A DNA stretch of 64,000 nt from Planctomycetota bacterium. GTDB lineage: Bacteria; Planctomycetota; B15-G4; SIAN01. The stretch is from NCBI GenBank assembly GCA_016795285.1, contig JAEUIC010000026.1, positions 88,097 to 152,096 of the forward strand, written 5' to 3'. This document shows, one piece after another, positions 42,136-52,300 of this stretch. Below the pieces are notes generated by a model. That model saw only the letters and a list, made by a program, of their open reading frames with translations, was not told the origin of the DNA and ran no database searches. Positions within the stretch are counted from its first letter, which is position 1; each line of letters starts with the position of its first letter. The position numbers were made by a program, and so were the translations under genes.

Positions 42136-43944
42136 ATGTCGTGCTGCCCGAGCTCCCGCTCCCGAGGCCCGGCCGCGCGAGTCGCGCTGGGAACAATGAC
42201 CGCTCTCGCTTGCCTCGCTGCGCAAGGCCGCGCAGCGCCGCGCCACGCCGGCGAGGACGCGTTGCAGCGGGTCGCGCTGAACGGCGACGGCGTGGCGGGC
42301 AACTGGAACACGGTCGACTGCGCCCTCTCGGCCGATGGGCTGTGGATCGTCGTCTCGAGCTATTCGTCGAACCTGATCTCACGCGACGGGAACGAGTGGG
42401 CCAATGCCGGCGCCGACATCTTCGTGATCGACCTCACCGACTGGGGCGGCGGCTTCGCCGTCGAGCGGGCGAGCGTGCGCTACGGCGTCCACTACGACGA
42501 CGGCGACGCCAACGACTGCAGCTACGCGCCGACGATCGCCGACGGCGGCCGCTACGTCGCGTTCCAGAGCTACGCCAGCGACCTCGTGCCAGGCGACACG
42601 AACGGCGCCCCCGACATCTTCATCCGCGATCGCGACACGGACGCCGACGGCAACTTCACGATCGACAAGATGGCGACATGGCGCGCGAGCGTGGCGAGCG
42701 ACGGCCGCGAGGCCGACCTCGGCTCGTTCGGCCCGCGCATCGCCATCGACGGCAGCGCCGTCTGGTTCAGCTCGTCCGCGACCAACCTCGTCGCGGGCGA
42801 CACCAACGGCGCCATCGATCTCTTCCGCCACGACCTCGTCACCCGTGCGACGACGCGCGTGAGCCTTGCCTGGGACGGCGCGGAGCCCGATGGCGACTGC
42901 ACCTCCGCGCGGCCGACCGCGGATGGGACGCAGCTCCTCTTCCTGAGCTCGGCGACCAACCTCGTGCCGGGCGACACGAACGGGACCTACGACCTCTTCG
43001 TGCGCGACCTCGTCACCGGAGCAGTGGAGCGCGTGAGCGTCGCCACCGGCGGCGCCGAGGGCGATGGCCCGAGCACCGCGGCCGGCGGCATCAGCGCCGA
43101 TGGCCGCTTCGTGCTGTTCGGCAGCTACGCGACCAACCTCGTTCCCGGCGACACCAACGGCGTGCCCGACTGCTTCCTGCGCGATCGGCAGACGGGGACG
43201 ACGGTGCGCGTCAGCGTCGCGAGCGGCGGGCTCGAGGCCGACGGCGCGAGCTTCCCCGGCACGCTCACCGACGACGGCACCCGCGTCGTCTTCAGCAGCA
43301 GCGCGACCAACCTCGATCCGCGCGACGGCGACGCGTTCACGAACGTCTTCGTGCGCGACCTCGCCAGCGACGCCACCGAGGTCGTCTTCCTCGCGCGCAG
43401 CGGCGCGCCCCCCGACGGCGACTGCCACTACGCGAGCGCTTCGCCCGACCTCGTGAAGATCGGCGCGATCTGCCACGCGACCAACCTCGTCAGCTGGGAC
43501 CACAACGCCGCGCCCGACCACGCTGGCGAGGAGCCCTACGTGCGCGACCTCGGGCAGCCGATCGGCGGCGCGTCGTGGCGCCCGTACGGCGACGCGCTCT
43601 GGGGCAAGCGGAAGCCGTCGCTCGTCCCGCGCGCCGACCCGGTGCTAGGCACGACGGTCACCTTCGACCTCGGCAACTCCGCCCCCTACCCGACCAGCGG
43701 CTGGCTCTTCGGCGGCGGCGAGGCGACGGCGTTGAAGCTCCATCGCGCGACGTTCGCCAACGACCTCTCGCTCTTCCTGCTGCCGGTCACGCTCGGCCTC
43801 GGCGTGACGCCCTACGACGCCGACGTCACCGACGACCCGGCGATGACGGGGATCTCGATCTTCGCGCAGCTGGCGGTGCTGGACAGCGCGGCGCCGGTTG
43901 GGCTGTCGCTGTCGCGCGGGATCGAGCTGGTGCTCGGGAACTGA
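42136..43944 (+). CDS. Secreted TolB/WD40-like beta-propeller protein (paralogue)
   Basis: 602 residues, paralogue of the protein at 20,310-22,025. A signal region ends near GRAAP. Six to seven repeats follow with SADGLWIVVSSYSSNLI, VPGDTNGAPDIFIRD, VAGDTNGAIDLFRHD and similar blades. The final 130 residues form the separate tail module ending GIELVLGN. GGAG lies eight bases before ATG 42136. The 119 bases between this gene and the endonuclease hold no other gene. Function unknown; likely exported to the cell surface. Confidence 0.8.
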   Translation: MSCCPSSRSRGPAARVALGTMTALACLAAQGRAAPRHAGEDALQRVALNGDGVAGNWNTVDCALSADGLWIVVSSYSSNLISRDGNEWANAGADIFVIDLTDWGGGFAVERASVRYGVHYDDGDANDCSYAPTIADGGRYVAFQSYASDLVPGDTNGAPDIFIRDRDTDADGNFTIDKMATWRASVASDGREADLGSFGPRIAIDGSAVWFSSSATNLVAGDTNGAIDLFRHDLVTRATTRVSLAWDGAEPDGDCTSARPTADGTQLLFLSSATNLVPGDTNGTYDLFVRDLVTGAVERVSVATGGAEGDGPSTAAGGISADGRFVLFGSYATNLVPGDTNGVPDCFLRDRQTGTTVRVSVASGGLEADGASFPGTLTDDGTRVVFSSSATNLDPRDGDAFTNVFVRDLASDATEVVFLARSGAPPDGDCHYASASPDLVKIGAICHATNLVSWDHNAAPDHAGEEPYVRDLGQPIGGASWRPYGDALWGKRKPSLVPRADPVLGTTVTFDLGNSAPYPTSGWLFGGGEATALKLHRATFANDLSLFLLPVTLGLGVTPYDADVTDDPAMTGISIFAQLAVLDSAAPVGLSLSRGIELVLGN

Positions 43945-44064
43945 GCGCGGCGGCGCCTTGCCGCGGTCGAGCTCCTCGGCAGGCGCAATCGTTGCAACTC
44001 CGTGACAAGCCCCTCCCGCGCGCGACCGATATGGTCTCGAGCGTCGCCCACGGGAGTTCGTTCG

Positions 44065-44727
44065 ATGCCGTCGCGCCCCGCCTCGCTCGTCACGCACCTC
44101 CTCTTCGGCGGGAGCCTGCTCCTCGCCGGCTGCGCGGGCCCGGCCGCGAGCCCGGCCGCGAGCTCAGCCGCTCGATCCGCCGCGGCCCCCGCGGAGGGCA
44201 CGACCACGGGCGCCCCGGCGCCGCGACTCACCGTCCTCACCGCCGCCCCGAGCGGCGCGCTGCCGATCGCGACGCCGCCCGCCGCGCCGGCGCCGCTCGC
44301 GCACGGCGACCTCTTCGCGCCGCCGCCGCCCCCCACCGCCGAGCTCGACCTCGCGGCATTCCGCGGGCAGGTGGTCTGGATCACCTTCTTCGCCGCCGAC
44401 TGCTGAAGCTGGTCGATCGCGAGCCGTGAGCTCGCCGAGATCGCTGCCGCGCGTGCGAGCAAGGGGCTCGTCCACCTCCTCGTCGATCGCAGCCCGACGA
44501 CGCCGTGGCAGCCGTTGCCACCCGCAGAGCTCGCCGCGCAGCGCAACCTCGTGGTGAGCGACGTCGACGGCAAGAGCGAGCTCGCGCTCCACCCCGAACG
44601 CGCCTTCGGCTTCCGTTCCGGCTCGCCGAGCCACTTCCTGATCGATCGCGCCGGCCAGCTGCGCGGCCGCGACGTCGATCGCCTCGCGCTGGCGGCGCAG
44701 CTCGACGCGCTGCTGGCCGAGAAGTAG
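44065..44727 (+). CDS. Thioredoxin-fold lipoprotein, candidate selenoprotein (UGA at codon 114)
   Basis: Read through an in-frame TGA at 44404-44406 the gene encodes 220 residues. A lipoprotein signal ends in LLLAGC (Cys23), then a Pro/Ala/Thr linker. The thioredoxin-like part contains VVWITFFAADC-U-SWSIASREL, where Cys113 stands where TlpA-type proteins have the first active-site Cys and U114 follows, and later SHFLIDRAGQLRGRDV, a typical TlpA/AhpC-like strand. The frame stays open for 107 codons after the TGA with normal codon use. A hairpin fitting a bacterial SECIS lies directly after it. GGGAG is eight bases before ATG 44065. Alternative: recent nonsense mutation or sequencing error (TGC to TGA). 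Confidence 0.6.
44414..44443 (+). promoter_or_regulatory. Candidate bacterial SECIS hairpin
   Basis: Upper stem GCGAGC (44419-44424) pairs with GCUCGC (44430-44435) around the five-base loop CGUGA. A lower stem CGAUC (44414-44418) pairs with GAUCG (44439-44443) with a three-base bulge. The loop starts 18 bases after the UGA and has G as its second base, both within the accepted limits for SelB-dependent SECIS elements. High GC makes hairpins common here, so the call depends on the UGA context. Confidence 0.5.
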
Positions 44728-44840
44728 CTCGCAGCGCTGCGCCGAAGTTCTCCGCGGCTGGCGCTCGCTCCGTCCCCCTATGCTCCGCGGCCCGCGTTCG
44801 CCCGCTCGCTGCGGTGCGCCACGCCCCACCGGAGCTCGTC

Positions 44841-45887
44841 ATGCCGACTCGCGCCTTCGCCGCCGCCTCGCCGACCTCGCCGCTCGCCCCGCTCACCATC
44901 GAGCGGCGCGCGCCGCTGCCGAGCGACGTCGAGATCGACATCCTCTTCTGCGGCGTCTGCCACTCCGACCTCCACTTCGCGCGCGACGAGTGGGGCATGA
45001 CGACCTTCCCGGTCGTGCCGGGCCACGAGATCCTCGGCCGCGTGAGCCGCGTCGGCGGCAACGTGACGCGCTTCAAGGTCGGCGACCTCGCCGCGGTCGG
45101 CTGCCTCGTCGATTCGTGCCGCACCTGCAGCAGCTGCGCGCGCGGGTTGGAGCAGTTCTGCAAGAGCGGCGCGATCTTCAGCTACGGCTCCGACGACCAC
45201 CACTCGGGCGGCAAGACGCACGGCGGCTACTCCGAGCGGATCGTCTGCGACGAGGCCTACACGCTCAAGGTGCCCGCGAACCTCGATCCGGCGCGCGCGG
45301 CGCCGCTCCTGTGCGCCGGGATCACGACCTGGTCGCCGCTCACGAAGTGGGGAGCGGGGCCGGGCAAGAAGGTCGGCATCGTCGGGCTCGGCGGGCTCGG
45401 CCACATGGGGGTCAAGTTCGCGCACGCGCTCGGCGCCCACACGGTGTTGTTCACGACGTCGAAGGGGAAGGCGGCCGACGGCCGGCGGCTCGGCGCCGAC
45501 GAGGTGGTGATCTCGAGCGACGCCGACGCGATGGCGAAGCACGCCGGCACCTTCGACCTGATCGTCGACACCGTCTCGGCCGACCACGACTTGGACGCTT
45601 ACCTCGCGCTGCTCAACCTCGACGCGACGCTGGTGCTGGTCGGCGTGCCGCCGAAGCCGCAGCCGGTGAAGGCGTTCAGCCTGATCGCGCCGCGCCGCAA
45701 CCTCGCCGGCTCGCTGATCGGCGGGATCGCGGAGACGCAGGCGATGCTCGACTTCTGCGGCAAGCACTCGATCGCGTGCGAGATCGAGCTGATCCGCATG
45801 CAGCAGATCAACGACGCCTACGAGCGGATGCTGAAGAGCGACGTGAAGTACCGCTTCGTGATCGACATGGCGTCGTTGAAGGGGTGA
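44841..45887 (+). CDS. Zinc-dependent NAD(P) alcohol dehydrogenase
   Basis: 348 residues of the medium-chain dehydrogenase superfamily, closest in pattern to the cinnamyl alcohol/YahK-type aldehyde reductases. Catalytic zinc ligands are C37 and H62 (CGVCHSD, PGHE); the structural zinc site is C93, C96, C99 and C107 (CRTCSSCARGLEQFC). The Rossmann fold shows VGIVGLGGLGHMGVKFA, and TSKGKAADGRR after strand 2 suggests NADP preference. GGAG lies six bases before ATG 44841. Likely reduces aldehydes in the cytoplasm. Convergent with the glyoxalase-fold gene. Confidence 0.93.
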   Translation: MPTRAFAAASPTSPLAPLTIERRAPLPSDVEIDILFCGVCHSDLHFARDEWGMTTFPVVPGHEILGRVSRVGGNVTRFKVGDLAAVGCLVDSCRTCSSCARGLEQFCKSGAIFSYGSDDHHSGGKTHGGYSERIVCDEAYTLKVPANLDPARAAPLLCAGITTWSPLTKWGAGPGKKVGIVGLGGLGHMGVKFAHALGAHTVLFTTSKGKAADGRRLGADEVVISSDADAMAKHAGTFDLIVDTVSADHDLDAYLALLNLDATLVLVGVPPKPQPVKAFSLIAPRRNLAGSLIGGIAETQAMLDFCGKHSIACEIELIRMQQINDAYERMLKSDVKYRFVIDMASLKG

Positions 45888-45947
45888 GCCGCGCGCGGCC
45901 GCGCGGCGCGGGGCGTCCGGCTCCGCGGCCGCGTTGCGCGCCGCCGA

Positions 45948-46451
45948 TCACTTCGGCTTCGGCACGTGCTGGTCGATCAGGATCGCGTGGCCGTCGGGAT
46001 CGAGCACGCGAAGGCTCGCCGGACCGGTCGAGTCGGGATCGGCGCGCAGCTCGAGCTCGACGTCGCGCTCCTCGAGCACCTCCTGGATCGTCCGCACGTC
46101 GTCGAACTTCTCCTGCGTCTTCATCGAGCGATCCCAGCCCGGGTTGAAGGTGAGCGTGGTCGCCTCGATGCCGCCCTGGAAGAGGCCGATCGTCGCGGTC
46201 GCGTTCTGCACGATGACGAAGCGCTGCTTCACGCCGCCGAAGACCTTCTTGAAGCCGAGCTTCTCGTAGAAGGCGAGCGACGCCGCCACGTCCTTCACCA
46301 CGAGGCTCACCGAGAAGTTGCCGAGCTCGAGGGCCGGCGTCAGCGGAGCCGCGCCGGCCGCGCCCGCCTGCTGCGGAGCGACGGCCGCATGCGTGGCGAG
46401 CGACGCGCCCGCGACGACACCGACGAGGAGAGCGGACGCGAGTCGCAGCAT
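45948..46451 (-). CDS. Exported glyoxalase/VOC-superfamily protein
   Basis: 167 residues. A signal peptide (about 1-24) precedes a single vicinal-oxygen-chelate module: FSVSLVVKDVAASLAFYEKLGFKKV, then GLFQGGIEATTLTFNPGWD and SLRVLDPDGHAILIDQHVP at the end. One module would normally dimerise to bind metal; the acidic ligand near the C-terminus is replaced by the HAILID context, so activity is uncertain. Export of a VOC protein is somewhat unusual. Start ATG 46451. Convergent with the alcohol dehydrogenase; the 60-base gap shows nothing. Confidence 0.75.
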   Translation of the reverse strand: MLRLASALLVGVVAGASLATHAAVAPQQAGAAGAAPLTPALELGNFSVSLVVKDVAASLAFYEKLGFKKVFGGVKQRFVIVQNATATIGLFQGGIEATTLTFNPGWDRSMKTQEKFDDVRTIQEVLEERDVELELRADPDSTGPASLRVLDPDGHAILIDQHVPKPK

Positions 46452-46553
46452 GGGAGGCTCCGGAAGGGCGGGGGACGGGCAGCGAGCGGCAGAGGATGCA
46501 GCGCAGAGGGATGCGGCGCAATGAGGGGGAGGCGGAGGGCGGCGATGGCGGCA

Positions 46554-46995
46554 GCCGCAGTGGATTTCATGCACCACACCGTCGCTTCCGGCACGACGTT
46601 CCGCGTGATGACGTTGATCGACATCTCCTCGAGGGAGTGCCTTGCCGCGATCGCACGCAAGTCCTTCACCGGAGCCGACGTCGCGACCGTTCTCGGTGAG
46701 GTTGGCAGGCGGCGCCAAGCCTTGCCCGAGAAGATCCGCGCCGACAATGGAACCGAGTGCACCTCGAAGGCTCTCGACTGCTGGGCCTACTAGAATCACG
46801 TCGTAGTCAACTTCAGCCGACCTAGCCGACCGGCAGACAACGCCTTCATCGAGGCGTTCAACGGCACGCTTCGGCGAGAGTGCCTCTCGCAACATTGGTT
46901 CGGCAGCTTGAGCGAGGTACAACGCACCCCTTGCCGCTTGGAGCGACGAGTACAACAACTCAAGGCCGCATAGCGCTTCAGGCGCACGGGCGTCG
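46554..46995 (+). pseudogene. IS3-family transposase OrfB fragment
   Basis: Frame-by-frame translation gives the integrase core of IS3 OrfB: AVDFMHHTVASG, VMTLIDISSRECLA (with the first catalytic Asp), LPEKIRADNGTEC (second Asp) and NAFIEAFNGTLRRECLSQHW (catalytic Glu). A TAG at 46791-46793 interrupts the frame just after CWAY. A +1 frameshift near 46920 is needed to reach DEYNNSRPHSA, the conserved end of these enzymes. The N-terminal third is absent. The gene cannot make an active transposase. Confidence 0.85.
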
Positions 46996-47112
46996 GCCCT
47001 GTGCAGGGCCGGAGCAACCCACACTAAGGACCGAATCCAGACCAGAATCTCTCCGAACCTAGTGGCTCAGAAGCGGGGAGCAGAGCCGCCCCAGGGAGTA
47101 CAACTTGAAGCG

Positions 47113-47137
47113 TGGTACAACAATAGGGGGCAGGTCA
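47113..47137 (+). repeat. Putative right terminal inverted repeat of the IS3 element
   Basis: The sequence ends AGGGGGCAGGTCA, so the outward strand begins TGACCTGCCCCC, as IS3-family ends do (TG start, GC-rich, TGGTAC further in). No matching left repeat was found, in line with a 5' truncation. Confidence 0.45.
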
Positions 47138-47175
47138 CCGAACCGCCGCCCCATTTGCCCAACGGTGGAGCCGTC

Positions 47176-47445
47176 ATGAGCGACCTGCCCCCGCCCGGCC
47201 GAACCGTCTTCGTCCGAAGGCACCGCTGGCTCATCGAGTGCGTCGAGCCGCCCGCCTCGAGGGACGAATCGTCGTTCGTGAGCCTCGCCTGCCTCGACGA
47301 CGACGCGCAGGGGCAGCGGATCAACCTGCTCTGCGCGAAGGAGTTCGACACGGAGGTCGAACAAGACGCGGGATGGGAGCGGACCGGGCGGCAGGAGATT
47401 GACGAGGCGCGGATGTTCGCGACGTTGCTCAGAAGCGTGCGATGA
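47176..47445 (+). CDS. Small protein resembling the N-terminus of DISARM DrmD
   Basis: 89 residues. RTVFVRRHRWLIECVEPP, then VSLACLDDDAQGQRINLL and a C-terminal ARMFATLLRSVR resemble the domain that precedes the SNF2 helicase in DrmD-type proteins (a CLDDDAQG-like core and an AYLHTLRW-like end). The helicase itself is not present; the protein stops where it would begin. GGAG lies five bases before ATG 47176, and the stop overlaps the next ATG (ATGA), so it is a deliberate small gene rather than a random fragment. The open frame extends upstream into the IS remnant but without a better start. Function unknown; the resemblance is from memory of the family. Confidence 0.55.
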   Translation: MSDLPPPGRTVFVRRHRWLIECVEPPASRDESSFVSLACLDDDAQGQRINLLCAKEFDTEVEQDAGWERTGRQEIDEARMFATLLRSVR

Positions 47446-49310
47446 TCCCCGATCCCGACCAGCGTGCCGTCATCGAGGCCTCGCCCGACAGCTTCCTGCT
47501 GGTCGCCGCACCTCCCGGCGCCGGCAAGACAGCAGTCGCGTGCGCGCGGATCGCGTGGCTCGCACAAAACGGGACTCCACCTTCTCGCATCCTGATGATC
47601 AGCTTCACGCAGGTCGCCGTCGCGGAATTCCGCGAGCGCATTGCACGAATGGCAGCTGACGTTCCCGACATCCGCGGTGTCGAGATCACGACCCTGGATG
47701 CCTACGTGTGGCGCCTTCTGAAGGGCTTCGCCGAGGACCACCAAGTTGAAGATCTGTTCGGCAGCTACGACCAGAACATCGCCACAACTACCCAGAAGCT
47801 CTCTGACGGCGAACCCACACTCACCCGCTGGCTCCAGCAGTTCCAGCACATCGTCATCGACGAAGCCCAGGACCTAGTCGGCCCACGCGCCCAGCTCGTT
47901 GCGGCGATCCTTCAGCACCGAAGCCCGAGCAGCGGAGCCACGGTATTCGCTGACGAGGCGCAGGCGATCTACGGATTCACCTCGGATGAAGAAGCCGGCG
48001 TGCTCCAGGACACGTTCTTCGAAGTGATACACAAGGTTGGCCTGAAGCCGGAGCGGCGCGAACTTCGCACCATCCACCGGACCAACAACCCTCGGCTCAA
48101 GGGCCTTTTCCTTGAGAGCCGGAAGCCGCTCGCTGACCACGTCGCCGAGCCTCAGACCGCCTACTCCGGGGCCAGATCGAGCATCGAGGAGTTCGCTGAC
48201 AACGAAGCTGGCGACTTCGATGCCGTCGTTGACACGCTGCGCGGCACCAGCGCCCTAGTCCTGTTCCGGACGCGCGCCCAAGTGTTGATGGCATCGAGCC
48301 TGCTGCATCACAAGCACAAGATCCCGCATCGCCTGCGCATGTCAGGTCTGCCCAAGGTCATCGAGCCGTGGATCGGCTTCCTGCTCTCAGACTTCTGCGA
48401 GCCCGACCTGACCGAGGGGCAGTTCCACGAGCGCTGGGCGAACCGAGCATCGCATCCGTGCCTGCAGCTCCACGGTCGCAACGTCGACACCGCTTGGCGG
48501 GCGCTGCAGAGCCTCGCGCCCGGGCGCCGCGGCAGCGTCGCCTTGAGCCGACTACGAGCCGTGCTGGCACGCTCCAAGACCCCCGTCGATGTGTCGGTCG
48601 CGGAAATCGGCAGCAGCGGCCCGACCCTCGGCACGATCCATGCGAGCAAGGGCCGCGAGGCAAACCAAGTCGTGCTAATGATGCCCCGAGATTCCTCGGA
48701 GGTGGACGACGACTCCAGCCTTCTTGAGGAGGGACGGGTGCTCTATGTCGGCGCGACCCGGGCGATCGACTCGCTGGCGATCGGTGAGTCATTTCAATGC
48801 CGCGCATCCTCCCTAGATGACGGTCGCGTATTCCGCCTTGTGAACCACAACGCCCAAGTTGAGTTCGGCCGAGAAGGCGACGTCCTCGTAACCTCCCCCG
48901 TGGCACGGACCATCCAGAGAGACGAAGCGGAGTGCCGGCAGTCCCAGGAGTGGTTGGCGCAGCATGCGGCCGAGCCGGCAGATATCGGGGCCGCGTGCAT
49001 TGGCACCGGTGATTGGGCCTACCGGCTGACAGTGAACGAGACCATGCGCATCGGCTGCCTCTCACCGCAGGTCAACAACGACCTGTTCGAAGTCGCCAAG
49101 AGGTTGAAACTGGGCCGGGTGTGCCCGCCATCGAAGCTGAAGCATCTCTGGATCGCCGGGGTCGGCACGACCAGCCTCGCCCCCGGTGACCCACGCTTGG
49201 ATGAGTTGCACGAGCCCTACTCGCGGACCGGATTGCTCCTGACGCCCATCATCCGGGGGTTCCCGACGGTCTTCTTCGCCGAGGCCCGCCAGCAGCGGAA
49301 CAATTGGTGA
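47442..49310 (+). CDS. UvrD/PcrA-like SF1 DNA helicase of the defence locus
   Basis: 622 residues. Superfamily 1A motifs are in order: Q-motif DPDQRAVIEA at the N-terminus, Walker A APPGAGKTA with K29, DEAQD around 140-144 (IVIDEAQDL), TIHRTNN, motif V TIHASKGREANQVV near 398 and motif VI LYVGATRA near 433. The last 170 residues are not part of the helicase core and match no domain I recognise; they might contact the partner proteins. Start ATG overlaps the upstream stop; the stop overlaps or nearly abuts drmA. Full-length helicases of this type are not standard DISARM components, so it may replace the DrmD motor. Confidence 0.88.
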   Translation: MIPDPDQRAVIEASPDSFLLVAAPPGAGKTAVACARIAWLAQNGTPPSRILMISFTQVAVAEFRERIARMAADVPDIRGVEITTLDAYVWRLLKGFAEDHQVEDLFGSYDQNIATTTQKLSDGEPTLTRWLQQFQHIVIDEAQDLVGPRAQLVAAILQHRSPSSGATVFADEAQAIYGFTSDEEAGVLQDTFFEVIHKVGLKPERRELRTIHRTNNPRLKGLFLESRKPLADHVAEPQTAYSGARSSIEEFADNEAGDFDAVVDTLRGTSALVLFRTRAQVLMASSLLHHKHKIPHRLRMSGLPKVIEPWIGFLLSDFCEPDLTEGQFHERWANRASHPCLQLHGRNVDTAWRALQSLAPGRRGSVALSRLRAVLARSKTPVDVSVAEIGSSGPTLGTIHASKGREANQVVLMMPRDSSEVDDDSSLLEEGRVLYVGATRAIDSLAIGESFQCRASSLDDGRVFRLVNHNAQVEFGREGDVLVTSPVARTIQRDEAECRQSQEWLAQHAAEPADIGAACIGTGDWAYRLTVNETMRIGCLSPQVNNDLFEVAKRLKLGRVCPPSKLKHLWIAGVGTTSLAPGDPRLDELHEPYSRTGLLLTPIIRGFPTVFFAEARQQRNNW

Positions 49311-49315
49311 TCGCC

Positions 49316-52300
49316 ATGACCGAATTCCTCCCCCGCGACCACATCCTCGCCCGCCTCGAAGAGGATCTGATCGGTCCCCAGACACCGGACGAGGCAATCG
49401 ACGAGCTGCCGACCGATCGCTACCTGACCGGTATCCTGTTCCCGCGTCGCACCACCATCGAGGCAGCCGAAGACGAGAAGCTCGCTGGCGGCGGCGATGA
49501 CGATGACGACGCGGCGGAAGAGGAAACCGCCTTGCGCCTCGCCGGCCAGGCCAAGCCGTCGACAATGGGCCTGTCGTTCACAGTCCGCGGCGCAACTGGA
49601 CCGGCGCGGGTCGCAGTGTCGATCCACCTCGCCACCTACAAGGCCTGGCACAAGGGCTTAGGCGAGGCACTCGTGGAGGGCCCGGCCGAACGCATCCATG
49701 ACTCGATCTGGAGGCGCACCGCCCGCCTCGTGGACCTTGCCGATATCGAACTGCAGGGCGGCTACCACAAGATCAAGCTGCCACCAGATGCCCCGCAAGG
49801 CCTCGAATTGCACTGTCAGGCGCTGCCCGAGACCGCCGGCACCATGGTCACCCTTGCACTGGTCAACCAGAACGAGAAGCAGACCGGCGACGAACGCTAC
49901 GAGGGCGAAGAGCGGACCTTCTTCCAGGTCCAGATGACCGTACGCGGGCACCGCGGGACAGCCGTGGTGCCCCGCCCGTTCCGCGCCAGCCGTAGCGACG
50001 AAGACGGCCGCCTCGCGGGGCTCATCTACCGGGACGTGACCCAATACGCCGTCGGCCACACCTGCTCGGCAACGTGGTTTGCCGAAGGCGCGGCGATCGC
50101 CGTCCAGACGGCTTGGATCCCTCGCGCCCGCGTGCCGGCGATGGACCCGAAGGGCGGTGTCGACTTCGCAATGTTAGGTTCGCAGAAGCTCCTGCCCCCT
50201 CTTTCGGCCAACTGGCTGGCGAACGCAGCTCCCGAGGAACTACACCGCGGCCTCGCCCTCGTGCCGGGCTGCTACAAGGCTTGGATCCTCCGCCAGGAGC
50301 AGCGGATCGCGGGGATGCCGGCAGACCTGCAGCAGGTTGCCCGCGACCAACTGAGCATCTGCCGTGGAGTGCAGGACCGCATCGAGCGGGCCCTGGTCGG
50401 GCTGCAGGCCAACGATGACATCAGGAAATGCTTCCAGCTGGCCAATCGCGCCATCGCCATGGCTCGCAAGTGGAGCCGCAACGAGGCGGACCTGACTTGG
50501 CGCCCGTTCCAGATCGCCTTCATCCTACTGGCGCTCGAGTCCTTGGCCGAGCCTTCCCACCCCGACCGCGCAGTGATGGACCTGCTGTGGTTCCCCACTG
50601 GCGGTGGCAAGACGGAAGCCTACCTCGGCCTGATCGCCTTCTTGCTGTTCCACCGGCGACTGCGGCACGATCTCCCCGACCAGGGAGCCGGGACCGCCGC
50701 GATCATGCGCTACACGCTGCGGGCGCTGACCATCCAGCAGTTCCAGCGCGCCGCCGGGCTGGTGCTCGCGTGCGAGCAGCTGCGCCGCGAACTCAATGAC
50801 AAGCGGTTCGGCAGCATCCCGTTCTCGATCGGCCTGTGGGTCGGCGGTGGTGCGACGCCCAACACCGTGCAGGAGGCGGCCAACCTAGCGCCCGGCAGCA
50901 GTTGCGATCACCGGCAGCTTTCCAGTTGCCCCTGCTGCGGTTCGAAACTGACGTGGAATGCCAATGCGAGGCAGGACACCATGTTGGTGCGCTGCCAGAA
51001 GCACGGCTGCGACCTGTCAGCGGGCAACCAGCCGCTGCCCGTTTACACGATCGACGAGGACATCTACCGCGAAGTCCCGTCGCTGTTGATCGGAACGGTC
51101 GACAAGTTCGCGCAAATCGTCCGGAAGGCGGAGGTCGGTCGCTTCTTCGGAATGACGCGCGACAACGCGCCCCCCGACCTGATCGTACAGGACGAGCTGC
51201 ACTTGATTTCCGGACCACTGGGCACGATTGCTGGTCTCTACGAGGTCGCCATAGACCACCTCTGCAGCAGGAACGGGGTGCGGCCGAAGATCGTCGGTTC
51301 CACGGCGACGATCCGGCGGGCGAGCAGCCAAATCCGGAGCCTGTTCGATCGCGACACCTGCCAGTTTCCGCCCCCTGGACTCGATCACGACGACTCCGGC
51401 TTCGCCGTAGTCGACAAGCAGTCTTCTGGGCGACTCCACGCCGGCGTAACCACGGCCGGTCGCTCCCCGAAGTTCGCCTTGCAGGCGGTGTCTGCTTCGC
51501 TGCTGCAGTCGGCGACGTGCACGGCGGTGCCCAAGGCCGCGCAGGACAGCTACTCGACCCTGCTCGTCTACTTTAACTCGCTGCGCGAACTCGGTGGTGC
51601 CCTCGTGCTGATGCAGGACGACGTGCACGCGACGATTGAGGCCTACAGCCAGCGCCGCGGCGAGAAGGAGCGGAACATCGAGGTCCCCGAGGAGCTGACG
51701 AGCCGCAAGTCTGCAGCGGAGATCCGCACCCTGCTTGAGGTTCTAGAAAAGCCTGATCGGTCTCCGGAGGTGCTGCTCGCCAGCAACATGATCTCCGTGG
51801 GAGTCGACATCCAGCGACTCGCGCTGATGGTCGTAAATGGGCAACCGAAGACGATCGCCGAGTACATCCAGGCCACCAGCCGCGTCGGCCGTGGTGCGAC
51901 CTCCGGCCTCGTGCTGAGCATCTACAACAACTCCCGCACACGCGACCGTTCGCACTACGAGACGTTCACATCGTGGCACGCAGGCATCTACCGCGAGGTG
52001 GAAGCAACGAGCGTGACCCCGTTTGCATCGCGCGCAATCGACAAGGCGGTGCATGCCACCTTGGTCGCGCTGGCCCGGCATCTCGTGCCGCAACTGCGGG
52101 ATGCACCACGCCTAACCGCCGAGAGCCATTCCCAAGTGCTAAAGCTGTGCGAGATCATTTGCGAGCGGGTCGAACACCTGGATCCAACGGAGAAGACCAG
52201 CGTGCAGCAGGCCCTGACGCGCCTCGTCACCGAGTGGACGGAGCGCACCGACGTCGAGAGATACTGGGTCGACAGCGGCCCCATGGTAGGGCTGATGATC

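Larger units (their letters stand above)
46554..47137 (+). mobile_element. Decayed 3' part of an IS3-family insertion sequence
   Basis: This stretch fills most of the gene-free region 46452-47175. It contains the 3' half of an IS3-type transposase, broken by a stop and a frameshift, and ends in a sequence that looks like a right terminal inverted repeat. The 5' half of the element, orfA and the left end are missing. The right end lies 39 bases before the first gene of the defence locus. The remaining bases 46452-46553 are the promoter side of the glyoxalase-fold gene, and 47138-47175 the leader of the defence operon. Confidence 0.7.

Noticed and set aside
46791..46793. In-frame TAG in the transposase as possible recoding
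   Set aside because: The gene also has a frameshift and lacks its 5' third, so it is simply decayed.
46452..47175. Second copy of the tRNA-Pro 3' end as an attachment repeat at the left island border
   Set aside because: No stretch resembling the T-arm and acceptor sequence was found there.
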